In this document: positions 18,980 through 27,081 of the stretch, piece by piece | Layout: every line of letters starts with the position of its first letter | How positions within the stretch are numbered: the first letter of the stretch is position 1 | NCBI RefSeq assembly: GCF_009725165.1 | Contig: NZ_WNZW01000001.1 | Coordinates: 992,001 to 1,056,000 of the forward strand | Direction: 5' to 3' | From: Paenibacillus woosongensis | Lineage (GTDB): Bacteria; Bacillota; Bacilli; Paenibacillales; Paenibacillaceae | DNA length: 64,000 nucleotides | Program-made: the position numbers and the translations under genes | Notes under the pieces: generated by a model | The model's database searches: none | What the model was told of the DNA's origin: nothing | What the model saw: only the letters and a program-made list of their open reading frames with translations

Positions 18980-19327
18980 CTATTTATCAATATTTGCAAT
19001 ATATAGTTTGTCATTAACTTGAATTGCAATAGCCTTTTCGACACTTGTATCCTTTACCTTAAAAATTTCACTCGGATTTTTATATGGGTTCTGGTCCTCT
19101 GAATAAGAAACCATTTCTTGAATTTGTGTAACCTTTCCTATTTGTTCTTCAACCTCGTCTGTAGTTAAAACTTCATCAGTCATTAGATAAGTAAAGTTAC
19201 CCATTTTAATTTCGGCTGGTGTAAGGTTAGTAAATTCAGCATCGCTTAATTTTTTTGAATTACATCCTGACAGAATAATAGAAACAAAAATTAAACTCAT
19301 TGTTATTGCTTTTTTCAATGTACTCAC
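18980..19327 (-). CDS. Small lipoprotein
   Basis: 115 residues starting MSTLKKAITM with a hydrophobic stretch and lipobox ILSGC, then a mature part of about 95 residues. The domain (FTYLMTDEVLTTDEVEEQIG, KDTSVEKAIAIQVNDKLYIA) is not assigned. The GAGGTGAGTACATTG context provides the ribosome binding site. It begins the AT-rich block of immunity-type genes and could be membrane-anchored immunity, but there is no direct evidence. Confidence 0.65.
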   Translation of the reverse strand: MSTLKKAITMSLIFVSIILSGCNSKKLSDAEFTNLTPAEIKMGNFTYLMTDEVLTTDEVEEQIGKVTQIQEMVSYSEDQNPYKNPSEIFKVKDTSVEKAIAIQVNDKLYIANIDK

Positions 19328-19448
19328 CTCTTTTTTCTGTACTGCAAATAACTATCAATTAATGAAATCAACCACCAAGCTTATTTTAAGAATTTATCAG
19401 GTGGCTTCTTACCTTTCTTCTACCAGATTTCCCTGCTCGTCATATTTT

Positions 19449-19712
19449 TTAATACTTAATTTCTTTGACTTGTCCATTCGGATAATATTGCACCATATCC
19501 CCATGTTTAATGCCGTCTTTTACTACGTAGTAACTTGCTAAATCACCATTCTCATAACAATCATAGATTATTCCGGTAAATAAATGTTCGTTACCCTCTT
19601 GATCATATTGCACTATAAAAGAATCATATTCGTCCCCTCCATAGCCGAATGTATCATCGAACCGACTACCATTTTCTAGAACATAATCTTTGTTCAGTAT
19701 TTTGTCTTCCAA
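19449..19712 (-). CDS. YwqK-like (MORN-variant) antitoxin/immunity protein
   Basis: 87 residues with two MORN-type repeats: FTGIIYDCYENGDLASYY and KHGDMVQYYPNGQVKEI. This matches the YwqK antitoxin family; in Bacillus subtilis YwqK neutralises the LXG-type deaminase YwqJ. Here a YwqJ-like deaminase remnant lies 6 kb away (25942-26827) but next to a SUKH-3 gene, so the pairing has been shuffled or the resemblance is generic. Complete, with a plausible start at ATG 19712. Confidence 0.65.
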   Translation of the reverse strand: MEDKILNKDYVLENGSRFDDTFGYGGDEYDSFIVQYDQEGNEHLFTGIIYDCYENGDLASYYVVKDGIKHGDMVQYYPNGQVKEIKY

Positions 19713-19859
19713 ACTTTAGGTACCTCCGATATTAGGATCGTATTTTAGAGCTATAACTATTAAAGCAGCTAATTCCATGCGCTGCTCTAACGTATGACGA
19801 AATATCTTCATAGCATTGTTAGAGCAAATTATTGGTGCTAACCAGCATAAGTTTATCTC

Positions 19860-20318
19860 CTATTCATCTTCAACAGTATTAACATCCAGCACCGCACCAG
19901 TTATTATATTGTTTAGTGCCTGATAGAAATCATCCCCTAGGCAGATAAGATAGTCATCATTTCCACCGTAAAACAGTCCAGATAAAGAAATGTACCAAGT
20001 CATATCCATCAGGGGTATTTCTCCTACTATAACAAATGGCTCATTACAATATCGCTCATATCTTTTCGATAATTCCCGAAAAATTGAGCTTGAAGCTTCA
20101 ATTGGATCTATAATCAATTTTAAATAACTACCTAATCTTTTAGGATTTTCAAACTCGATTATCAAGCCACCATATTCTTTTAGAAAATTAATCGCACTGC
20201 CAAAGACAAAATATCCATCGTCATCTAGAAATTCTGTATATTGGATAACATCTACTACTCGCCCTTCCAACCAGCCTGCTTTTTGAAGTAATTTTAGCAC
20301 CTTATCTTCCATTATCAT
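19860..20318 (-). CDS. SUKH-3 immunity protein
   Basis: Start taken at MIMEDKVLK because the upstream codons overlap another remnant. The SUKH-3 outline is visible: KLLQKAGWLEGR at the N-terminus, FGSAINFLKEYGG, then the core RYCNEPFVIVGE, MDMTWYISLSGLFYGG and YLICLGDDFYQAL. SUKH proteins bind and inhibit nuclease and deaminase toxins. No intact toxin gene is adjacent; it appears to be an orphan immunity gene. A second SUKH-3 gene lies at 25407-25916. Confidence 0.7.
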   Translation of the reverse strand: MIMEDKVLKLLQKAGWLEGRVVDVIQYTEFLDDDGYFVFGSAINFLKEYGGLIIEFENPKRLGSYLKLIIDPIEASSSIFRELSKRYERYCNEPFVIVGEIPLMDMTWYISLSGLFYGGNDDYLICLGDDFYQALNNIITGAVLDVNTVEDE

Positions 20319-20436
20319 TCTTAGGAGATTCAAAAACTATCTTCATACATTTTCCTTCCACTAGAATAGTGAGCTCTAAATCCCCTTCACCATCCTCCCT
20401 TTCCCTAAGAAATAATATTAAAAGGTGATAGCTGAT
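20302..20436 (-). pseudogene. Remnant of an immunity-type gene
   Basis: A 44-codon open run without a start, closed by a TGA upstream and a TAA at 20302-20304. It reads EGDLELTILVEGKCMKIVF then SPKNDNG, which looks like the last two beta strands of a small immunity protein. Overlaps the first codons of the SUKH-3 gene in another frame. The family is not assigned. The rest of 20334-20602 shows no gene. Confidence 0.3.
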
Positions 20437-20602
20437 TCACCAACTATCACTATATAACGTCTTCGTTAAATTAGCACCAAGAAGTATTAAAAGTTTTAAT
20501 TTAAAATTTTCCTAGTATAAAGCTTTTTCATTATGTTACTTCAAAAGAATTTCCTTATCCAATCAGTTCAATTCTTTTATGAGGTACTCTATGAAAATAA
20601 GC

Positions 20603-21013
20603 TTAATAGCCATGATCAAATTCTAAATCATAGATATCAACCCATCTAACATCACCTGGAATCTCCTTTTCTACAACAAACTGAAGTAGAATATTATAAG
20701 CTTCGATTCTTGAAACATAACAACAACTAGGAACCTTCATTGGTTCGCCACCTACCAAATGTTCAACAACCTTAAGTTCTTTACTCTCATCATACGGTGC
20801 AAGATAGTCAGGGTGTCGCATGATAAAAAAGCCATAGGGCTCATCATAGAAGAATATCAATCGTTCATCCAATCCTTCTACTTCTAGGCAGGAATCTCCG
20901 CTACCCTGTAACCAATATTCCGCGGAAGTTTCTAAGATAATTTTTTTTAGAAATTTATTACTCGGATTCTTAATTGGATCCCCAATTGGGCCATTATATA
21001 TTATTAAGGTCAT
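20603..21013 (-). CDS. Imm1-like immunity protein
   Basis: 136 residues, mostly beta, with FFYDEPYGFFIMRHPDY, VPSCCYVSRIEAYNILLQFV and EIPGDVRWVDIY. The terminal pattern (small residue, EA...L..F....  lP..v.W) is close to Imm1, a family usually found beside SCP1.201-type deaminases. The upstream neighbour at 21035-21235 is exactly a SCP1.201/DddA-like deaminase remnant, only 21 bases away, which supports the pairing. The family call is tentative. Confidence 0.55.
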   Translation of the reverse strand: MTLIIYNGPIGDPIKNPSNKFLKKIILETSAEYWLQGSGDSCLEVEGLDERLIFFYDEPYGFFIMRHPDYLAPYDESKELKVVEHLVGGEPMKVPSCCYVSRIEAYNILLQFVVEKEIPGDVRWVDIYDLEFDHGY

Positions 21014-21034
21014 TTTTATTAAATCTCCTTCTAA

Positions 21035-21235
21035 TTACTCAACAGCTTTTAGTATTATTGGTACCGTACTTTCTCCACTAAAGACTTCAAGCTCTTCAAT
21101 ATCCAAATGTTTCAATAAAGCTGGCATTTCACCTCTGCACATATTACAAGTTTTTCGGTCAACGTACCTTGTCATTCGTTTTGGGAGTACACCCATTTTT
21201 TCATATGCCCCAATCAAGGCATATGACTCTGCCAT
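21035..21235 (-). pseudogene. DddA/SCP1.201-like deaminase toxin, C-terminal remnant
   Basis: 66 residues: MAESYALIGAYEKMGVLP, a short loop, KTCNMCRGEMPALL and LEVFSGES. Known DddA-type deaminases have H-[VA]-E...A...R..G, then T-C-x2-C, then a hydrophobic strand; the match in order and spacing is good, including the CxxC zinc ligands. The zinc-binding His position is Met here. Upstream, a TGA closes the frame, while the preceding part (GEAAGTGG) is in a different frame. So this is a frameshifted, catalytically dead tail of a cytidine deaminase toxin. Bases 21236-21680 otherwise hold only the terminator. Confidence 0.6.
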
Positions 21236-21491
21236 TTCCCACCAGTGCCGGCTGCCTCACCGCAAACACTTGAGCAAGAGGAACGACGGACAGAATTGAT
21301 ATCAGCACCCTAGGACAGAGCATTGAATATACACATTCATGAATTAGCTGATATGGATGGAAGAATAAGCGTCTCTTTATAGGATATACCGAGTCCGCTG
21401 AGACCTTAACTCAGTCTGGTTACAGTTTATACAATCCCCCTCACATCACTTTCTGTCATTAGTTTATTTTTTCGTTTTATTTTGTGTATGT

Positions 21492-21530
21492 AAAAAAGCT
21501 CATTCCGACCCTGTTGGAATGAGCTTTTTT
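21492..21530. terminator. Terminator
   Basis: AAAAAGCTCATTCC pairs with GGAATGAGCTTTTTT around GACCCTGTT. It lies downstream of the minus-strand gene ending at 21681 and separates it from the deaminase remnant. Confidence 0.9.
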
Positions 21531-21680
21531 TAAGTTTATAATATATTTCATTTGGTGTTCTTAATGTTCAATCCCCATTGCTAAAATCGTAAAATGGATA
21601 TTCAGAACAGCACAATCATTTTAATATAATTATGAACAAATCTAGCTCTTTACAGAAATGATCCATAAAATATGCGTAGT

Positions 21681-22427
21681 TTATCTTCCAATAGAATGAT
21701 GACGGATCATATTCCATACTCCATATGGATTAAAATAAGGATCTTCTTCATCGAACATAGTACATTCTTCTTGTTTTAGTAGATAAATTGGAGAGCTTGG
21801 ATCTAGACTAAAAGTTTCCCCATCATTAATCTGTGGCTTTTCATCAAGATTATATAAACAGAATATTCTAAAAAGGGTAGCAACATCCCTTGCTGTTATG
21901 CCTTCTGAAGCTGTTTTCACATCACGCAATCCAAAACAATGCATACCAGTCGTATAATAAACTTCATTTTCTTGAGACATTTGGATAAAGGCTGAAAATA
22001 ACCTGGTAATATCCTTACTTTTAGTAATTTCTAGCCAATCTTTCTTCGTTCGTGCCCTTCCCGAAGATTCAACATTCACCGCAATGCCACCAGCATTAAG
22101 AATAGCACTTGCAACTTCCATAACGTTTATAACTTTCTCTAAAGTCCCCCCCTCTATAATAAGGTATATGATACTCCTATGTTTTCTTAGCTGCTCTACA
22201 TCTTCTTTGCTGAATAAGCCATGCCCACCAATTTCAATGGCCTCAGCGATATAAGGATTATGTTCACTTATATTTACTTCGTAGAATTGGTCAGGTTTTT
22301 CTAAGTATCCAATATGATTCCCCAAATATATATAACCATTACCACTTCTAGCCATTGCATCCTTGAAAGCATTCCTATCCTCCCATACTCCAGGAATAGC
22401 TAATATAATCTTTGGAATAATTTCCAT
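21681..22427 (-). CDS. DUF4261-like protein in the immunity bank
   Basis: 248 residues from MEIIPKIILAIPGVWEDR. Features: GNGYIYLGNHIG, ALNVESSGRA-type strand (AVNVESSGRARTKKDW), TTGMHCFGLRDV and YGVWNMIRHH at the C-terminus. The GMHCFGLPDV-type motif and the length suggest DUF4261, a family seen near polymorphic toxins. Biochemical role unknown; no signal peptide. The next gene downstream on this strand is beyond a terminator, so it is the end of a unit that includes the split Imm30 gene. Confidence 0.5.
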   Translation of the reverse strand: MEIIPKIILAIPGVWEDRNAFKDAMARSGNGYIYLGNHIGYLEKPDQFYEVNISEHNPYIAEAIEIGGHGLFSKEDVEQLRKHRSIIYLIIEGGTLEKVINVMEVASAILNAGGIAVNVESSGRARTKKDWLEITKSKDITRLFSAFIQMSQENEVYYTTGMHCFGLRDVKTASEGITARDVATLFRIFCLYNLDEKPQINDGETFSLDPSSPIYLLKQEECTMFDEEDPYFNPYGVWNMIRHHSIGR

Positions 22428-22459
22428 ATTATCACCACCATTTTTATATCTAATCATGG

Positions 22460-22926
22460 TTAACTAATTTGATCTAGAATTTTATTTATTTTCTCGTTAT
22501 ACTTAGAAAATCCTTTTTTAATTTCAATTAAAATATTAATGATAGTTTGTTTTGTGTTATTATCAACTTTCCCTAAAGCATCAGTAAACGGGCTTATAAA
22601 TTCCTCGCTATTCAGCAAGGTTTTAAGAAGAGTTTTAGCCCAACTTTTAGCTTGAGGCAACATTCTTGTTATACCTTGCGCTAAAACATACATTCCTTCT
22701 TCTAAGCCATTTCGGTTTGCAATGTAAAAAATAGTTTCAATCATGTCATCAGCCGCGAGGACTCTTCTATATCATCCTCGAAAATAGAGCACAAATCCAG
22801 AATAACATTATTTCCACCGTTGTACGCTAATTCGTTAAGCAAGCTAGTAAATACATCAATGTCATCACCTTCATTATTTAAAAACCGCATTTGATATAAA
22901 GTATTAATTTGTTGCTCAAACGGCAT
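22460..22926 (-). pseudogene. Imm30 immunity protein split into two overlapping frames
   Basis: Two frames overlap by ATGA at 22741-22744. The upstream one (61 residues) has the Imm30 start: FTSLLNELAYNGGNNVILDL and CSIFEDDIEESS. The downstream one (94 residues) continues it: IETIFYIANRNGLEEG, LPQAKSWAKTLLKTLLNSEE, NNTKQTIINILIEIKK. In known Imm30 proteins these are a single chain of about 150 residues. A one-base change near 22742 would fuse them. The ATGA overlap could still allow coupled translation of two halves. Confidence 0.6.
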
Positions 22927-23310
22927 ATTGACCCCCCTTTATTTCTACCACAATCCCTTTGGTATTTTTCAGAAATTTCTTCTTAAAATTTACATCACTA
23001 TAAACATTGATATTTGTCCCAATATTTCATTCACGCTCATTCTGCATACAATTCCCTATAGATATTAAAGAAACCCTTTTTTTCATTCTCTTTTACGAAA
23101 CGCCCCCCTTATTCACCATCAATTCTCAATTCCCCCAATTATAGTTAGAGGACTGCCTCAATGCAAAAAAATAATAAAGGGCTTGTTGCTACCTAAACAT
23201 CCGATAGAAACAAGCCTTTAGTAGATTATGCAATATATGAAATCAAACCTAACCACTTACTATATATTACAATGTGTTAATTTATGGTTAACACTCATTC
23301 AAAATTCAAG
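22927..23310. other. Intergenic, AT-rich
   Basis: No coding run on either strand. It contains the terminator at 23176-23219 and a probable promoter region for the split Imm30 gene; nothing else recognisable. Confidence 0.6.
23176..23219. terminator. Terminator
   Basis: AAAGGGCTTGTT pairs with AACAAGCCTTT. It lies downstream of the SUKH-like gene ending at 23311. Confidence 0.8.
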
Positions 23311-23787
23311 CTATGCCAAGCCTAATCCCTTGATAAATTGATACCACTCTTCTAAATGAGCATCTGGCACCAGTTCCTCGTATTTCCTTCCAAAAACATA
23401 ATTAAGTAGAAAATAGTCATAGTCCCCTAATGTTTGTCCAAGTCTATCAGAATAACCTTGATAGAAATAATACACTTGTCCAGAAGACTTCTCAATTACT
23501 AATGGTTCATATAATACTTGTCCAACTTCTAACCATCTGTCTGTTCCACCTAAATAATCAGTAACACGAGATTGATGCATGTATAGTTCATCAAATGACC
23601 ATAAGTCAACTGCTCCACAGCGTCCACCATTAACTTCTTTTAAAAACTCCATATATTGCTTATAATAATCAGAGTCTAGTTGTATTTCAGGGTTACCTTC
23701 ATTTAATTCACCAAAAATGATACTATCAGGTTCAACTGCCAATTTTACCTTTACTCTTTTTATTACTGATCTTAATTTTTCATTCAT
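23311..23787 (-). CDS. SUKH-superfamily (SMI1/KNR4-like) immunity protein
   Basis: 158 residues: YMEFLKEVNGGRCGAVDLWS is the SUKH core (fLk..NGg.....lWs), followed by RWLEVGQVLYEPLVIEKSSG and VYYFYQGYSD, then a C-terminal helix AHLEEWYQFI. SUKH proteins inhibit diverse toxins by binding. There is no adjacent toxin; it is flanked by terminators on both sides and stands alone. Confidence 0.65.
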   Translation of the reverse strand: MNEKLRSVIKRVKVKLAVEPDSIIFGELNEGNPEIQLDSDYYKQYMEFLKEVNGGRCGAVDLWSFDELYMHQSRVTDYLGGTDRWLEVGQVLYEPLVIEKSSGQVYYFYQGYSDRLGQTLGDYDYFLLNYVFGRKYEELVPDAHLEEWYQFIKGLGLA

Positions 23788-23828
23788 TTACTTTAAGAAG
23801 CTTCTCCTTCGAATTCATCATTCACAAT

Positions 23829-23867
23829 AAAAATCGGAATATCTGAACTAGACATTCCGAAAAAATT
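23829..23867. terminator. Terminator
   Basis: AAATCGGAAT then ATTCCGAAAAAA forms a stem with an A/T run on each side. It follows the WG-repeat remnant ending at 23958. Confidence 0.75.
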
Positions 23868-23957
23868 AGTATTTTAGTGTTTATACTACTGTTTACAGTA
23901 CTGAACTCCTCCTAAGTAGAGTATAATTATCCTTGTTTTCATAGACATAAGTTCCTC

Positions 23958-24359
23958 TCAATGCAAAAGATTAAAATTTTTGAGTTTATATACCCAATTT
24001 CCTTGGCCATCAACATAACCCCATTCCCCATTATAGGTTACAAGTCCAAGACCATTTTTAAACTCACTTGCAGTTGAAAATACATTATTCCATATGTGAT
24101 TTCCTTCCTTATTCATATACCCGTACTTATCCTTATTTTCAAAGGGAGCTACGCCATTTTCGAAAACCCAAACGCTTTGATACTTATATTTAATTACTTC
24201 TTTTCCTGAGCTATCCACGTAACCCCACTTTCCTCCTTTTTTCTTTCGTGTTCCAGCTAGACCTTCACTGAATTCCTTGACTTGATAATACTTCGGAGGA
24301 ATTACAAATTCACCTGACATATCTATAAAACCATAATTTTCTCCATCTAAAGATGCTCC
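23958..24359 (-). pseudogene. WG-repeat protein remnant
   Basis: An open run of 133 codons made of four WG-type repeats: ENYGFIDMSGEFVIPPKY, GKWGYVDSSGKEVIKYKY, DKYGYMNKEGNHIWNN, GEWGYVDGQGNWVYKL. The run begins right after a TAA with no start codon before the first repeat; the internal ATG at 24320 lies inside repeat 1. It is therefore probably the tail of a longer repeat protein. WG proteins are surface or toxin-associated in many bacteria; the role here is unknown. Confidence 0.6.
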
Positions 24360-24383
24360 TTAATTACTTCTGAAATATTTATG

Positions 24384-24557
24384 TTACTTAATAAGCCGTT
24401 TGATGATACAACTGAGCTTGAGCGGCAAATACTCGCAACTTTTTGTTTTGGTATCATAAATGGAATTGTTTTCGAAAGAGATACTCTGCAACTTTACTTC
24501 TTTTGTATCTTCAATTATTTGTTTATCTTCTTCGCTCAACTCATAAAAATTGGACAT
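24384..24557 (-). CDS. Small ORF, possibly 5' part of the WG-repeat gene
   Basis: 57 residues starting MSNFYELSEEDKQIIEDTKE, with AATGAGGTCTGATT before the ATG. It ends 24 bases before the WG-repeat run in another frame, so it may be the N-terminal part of the same broken gene. No family recognised. Confidence 0.35.
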   Translation of the reverse strand: MSNFYELSEEDKQIIEDTKEVKLQSISFENNSIYDTKTKSCEYLPLKLSCIIKRLIK

Positions 24558-24582
24558 AATCAGACCTCATTCTCGAATTTTT

Positions 24583-25067
24583 TTAATTTACAATCAATTT
24601 TCCATTAGGCCAACTTCCTTTCCATCCACATGGAAAATTACCAGATTCATATACTTGAAGTAAATTCATATAAAATTTTGGTTCTCTCTTTATACGATAA
24701 GTATACTCCATTATTCCAATTAAAATATCCTACTTAACAGTATTTAAAATATCAAGTGTTACCTCATGCTTTATTAAATATTCTTTTACTTTTGGCACAA
24801 CGATCTGTTCGATGATTTCCCTGCCTTCATTTGTATACTTATTCCATTTTTTATATTTGTCCGGAATGTTAAGACATAAATATTCTGTTAAATCATTTTT
24901 TGCTTCGTTCGTTATTTCATCCCAATACCTACCTAATGAATGCCTTGCTGCTTTTTCCAATTCGATTCATAGACAACTTCAATATTACTGTTATGAATAG
25001 GAGTGCCACAATTAACAAACCAGTTTATATTTTCAATCCTATCAATAATTTCTTGCTCAATAAGCAA
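24583..25067 (-). pseudogene. Immunity-type gene broken by a frameshift and a nonsense codon
   Basis: The best start is a TTG at 25067 preceded by GGGAGGTAAAAAA. The frame reads LLIEQEIIDRIENINWFVNC and GTPIHNSNIEVVYESNW, then must shift by one base at the T5 run near 24953-24957 to continue as KAARHSLGRYWDEITNEAKN. A TAG at 24730-24732 follows NTVK, after which the same frame continues to MNLLQVYESGNFPCGWKGSWP and ends at 24583. The tail YESGNFPCGWKGSWPNGKLI resembles tails of known immunity-type proteins of toxin systems. It begins 14 bases after the toxin fragment at 25082, as a cognate immunity gene would. Confidence 0.55.
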
Positions 25068-25081
25068 ATTTTTTACCTCCC

Positions 25082-25285
25082 TCACGGAATCAATTTAAAT
25101 AAATATTTTTTCAAACTATTAATCGGTCTTGGTATCCTTGGTACTGGCATATCCGCTGTTAAACCATAAGCCCTCCGTTGTTTTATTTCTTCTTTAGTAA
25201 CATTAAAGGCATCTATTTTTGACAGCCCTGCTTCCTGTAATGAGTTGTACAGTGCCTTTGTATACTCTCCGCATGTTGGTCTCAC
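25082..25285 (-). pseudogene. Polymorphic-toxin C-terminal fragment
   Basis: 67 residues beginning MRPTCGEYTKALYNSLQEAG, then NVTKEEIKQRRAYGLTADMP and VPRIPRPINSLKKYLF. The RPTxxEY...L..sL..aGls pattern is typical of nuclease-type ends of Bacillota polymorphic toxins, but I cannot name the family. The first ATG is inside the conserved part and there is no ribosome binding site, so it is a displaced tail. Directly followed by a decayed immunity gene. Confidence 0.45.
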
Positions 25286-25318
25286 CCCAAACTTAGTACC
25301 ATTCTTTCTATACTTAAA

Positions 25319-25370
25319 CCCCCAGAGGCCATTCCTATTATTGGATCAAATTGGAATAAGCCTCTGGGGG
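25319..25370. terminator. Long hairpin terminator
   Basis: CCCCCAGAGG pairs with CCTCTGGGGG, extended by CATTCC/GGAAT. It follows the SUKH-3 gene ending at 25407. The poly-T tail on the minus strand is short (TTTAAG). Confidence 0.75.
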
Positions 25371-25406
25371 TTTACTGTTGCTAGAGTCGCAGTTAGTTAC
25401 ACAAAC

Positions 25407-25916
25407 TTATTGAAAATCCTCACTAACTAGTTTATTAACTCCTTCATATAGCAGGATTGCTTCGCTATTTAATCGATTTCTTCCGGTTTTTTTAAATAAA
25501 CAAAGAGTATCTAGTGCCTCATAAATATCATCTCCAAATTTATATAAAGAATATCCATTTTTTCCAAATACCTTGCCTGATTTCGAAATAAACATTATTA
25601 AATTACCCCGGTATGCCTCTCCGACTACAATAAGCGGCTCTTTCACTCGCGCCTCAAATTCTACAAAATCTTCTTTTTCATAGTAATCCCCTACCGCCTC
25701 TTCAGGAATAAAGTGAAATGTTTCTAAGCTACCATCTGGATGATTGAATTTATATTCCTTCCCTCCAAAATGACTTAATGCATCAATTACAGAATCAAAT
25801 ACTTGATACCCCATTGCTTCTAAAAACTTTACTGTCTTGTTTAAGTCAATTTTATGATTTGGTTCCCATCCTGCTTGTATCAATATTTCTATCGTTTTAG
25901 TAGATAAATTATTCAT
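25407..25916 (-). CDS. SUKH-3 immunity protein, partner of the deaminase remnant
   Basis: 169 residues with SUKH-3 features: EILIQAGWEPNHKIDL, GYQVFDSVIDALSHFGGKEY, EFEARVKEPLIVVGEAYRGN, MFISKSGKVFGKNG, LYKFGDDIYEALDTL. It starts 25 bases after the stop of the YwqJ-like deaminase (25942) with AAAGGAG before the ATG, so it is likely its cognate immunity. Complete and apparently functional while the toxin is broken. Confidence 0.8.
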   Translation of the reverse strand: MNNLSTKTIEILIQAGWEPNHKIDLNKTVKFLEAMGYQVFDSVIDALSHFGGKEYKFNHPDGSLETFHFIPEEAVGDYYEKEDFVEFEARVKEPLIVVGEAYRGNLIMFISKSGKVFGKNGYSLYKFGDDIYEALDTLCLFKKTGRNRLNSEAILLYEGVNKLVSEDFQ

Positions 25917-25941
25917 AATTTAAGTAATCTCCTTTAAAATG

Positions 25942-26827
25942 TTATTCGCGAAAATCATTAATAAAATCAAAAAAAGTTCTTTGACAGTTTTTACAAGGAG
26001 GTTTATATGCCCCCTTACCATTAACCGTACTTATTAAAATATTTTCTATTTTTGAACCTGACCATAAAAGTTGATTGACCGCTTGAATTTCAGCACAGTT
26101 TTCAACATGCCACAATTCAAAACTTTCATTGTCTCTGTACGGGTTATTTGGATCATTTCTAGCTTTCTTTCTTGTTTCTTGCGCAAACTTTTTTTAAATC
26201 AGGATGCAGTTCCATTACACTAGGATTAAATTGTCCTTCCCTAGCTCCATTATAACCAAATGATATCTTAGGATTTTTACCTCCAACAGTCGTTATATCT
26301 ACTCCGGCGCTAATCACGTCCGGTTTATATTTTCCGCCACCAAATCCATTATCATCTAAAGGTTTTTTGATTCCACCATCCTTAAGGAACTTAACATGCT
26401 TTTCTAACTCCTCCCTAGCAAAATTTTTAGAGTCCTCTATTAGTTGTAATCTGCTAACATTACTCCCTATTCCCGTAGGATCAGCACCCTTAGCTGCTTT
26501 CTTCGCCGCCTCCTCCTCGAGTTCCTTCATAACCTTGTCATAATTAATCTGTACTTCAGTCCGTTGAGGAACTTTATCGGGCATCCATTTCTCAAAGAAA
26601 TTAACATTTGGAATCGGTGCACCATTTGCTGTCAATAGTTCTCTTCCCCTGAACATTTGGGCAAATTGACTGCCTACTGCCGCTAAATCCTTTAGGCTCT
26701 CTTTAAAGCCTTCTTCTACGCTCTTAACTCCTTTTTTTAGCCATGCTGTAGAAGCACCAACTGCACTTTGGACAAACTCATTTGCTTTCTGGAATCCTTT
26801 TTTCCCTGCGCGTCCATGAGTAATGAT
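25942..26827 (-). pseudogene. Orphan VgrG-tail/YwqJ-like deaminase toxin, frameshifted
   Basis: The upstream part (26530-26827) copies the VgrG tail found at about 28975-29270: GKKGFQKANE, STAWLKKGVKSVEEGF, FEKWMPDKVPQRTEVQINYD. It opens right after a TAA, with no N-terminal VgrG. The toxin part follows: KVMKELEEEAAKKAAKGADP, GGKYKPDVISAGVDITT. At a run of seven T (26189-26195; A7 on the coding strand) the frame goes off. One base fewer gives DLKKFAQETRKKARND and then ENCAEIQAVNQLLWSG and KPPCKNCQRTFFD, i.e. the CAE and PCxxC zinc motifs of the YwqJ-type deaminases. The stop is at 25942. Confidence 0.7.
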
Positions 26828-27035
26828 TTATGAGCATTAAAATGCGGGGTTCCTACATCTTTAAAAGCATTTCCTTCTAATTTAATTGCCAATCCTTTTT
26901 TACTAGGAATTACACTTTTAAATGCTGCATCCTGATTTAGATACTGCTAAAAAATTTATTGTAATCTCTAAATGAGTGTGAACGGAAATTGCTAATGAAG
27001 TTATCGCACTTAGCTTGACAATCTTAAATTAAAAG

Positions 27036-27067
27036 AAGCTCGAATCTAACAACTTAGAAACGAGCTT
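27036..27067. terminator. Terminator
   Basis: AAGCTCG at 27036-27042 pairs with CGAGCTT at 27061-27067. It follows the minus-strand gene ending at 27082. The stretch 26828-27035 holds decayed sequence without a clear frame. Confidence 0.65.
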
Positions 27068-27081
27068 GAAATTAATTTGAT

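Noticed and set aside
24381..24608. Plus-strand open frame of 75 codons
   Set aside because: Phe/Leu-rich translation of AT-rich DNA antisense to the small ORF and immunity remnant; no ribosome binding site.
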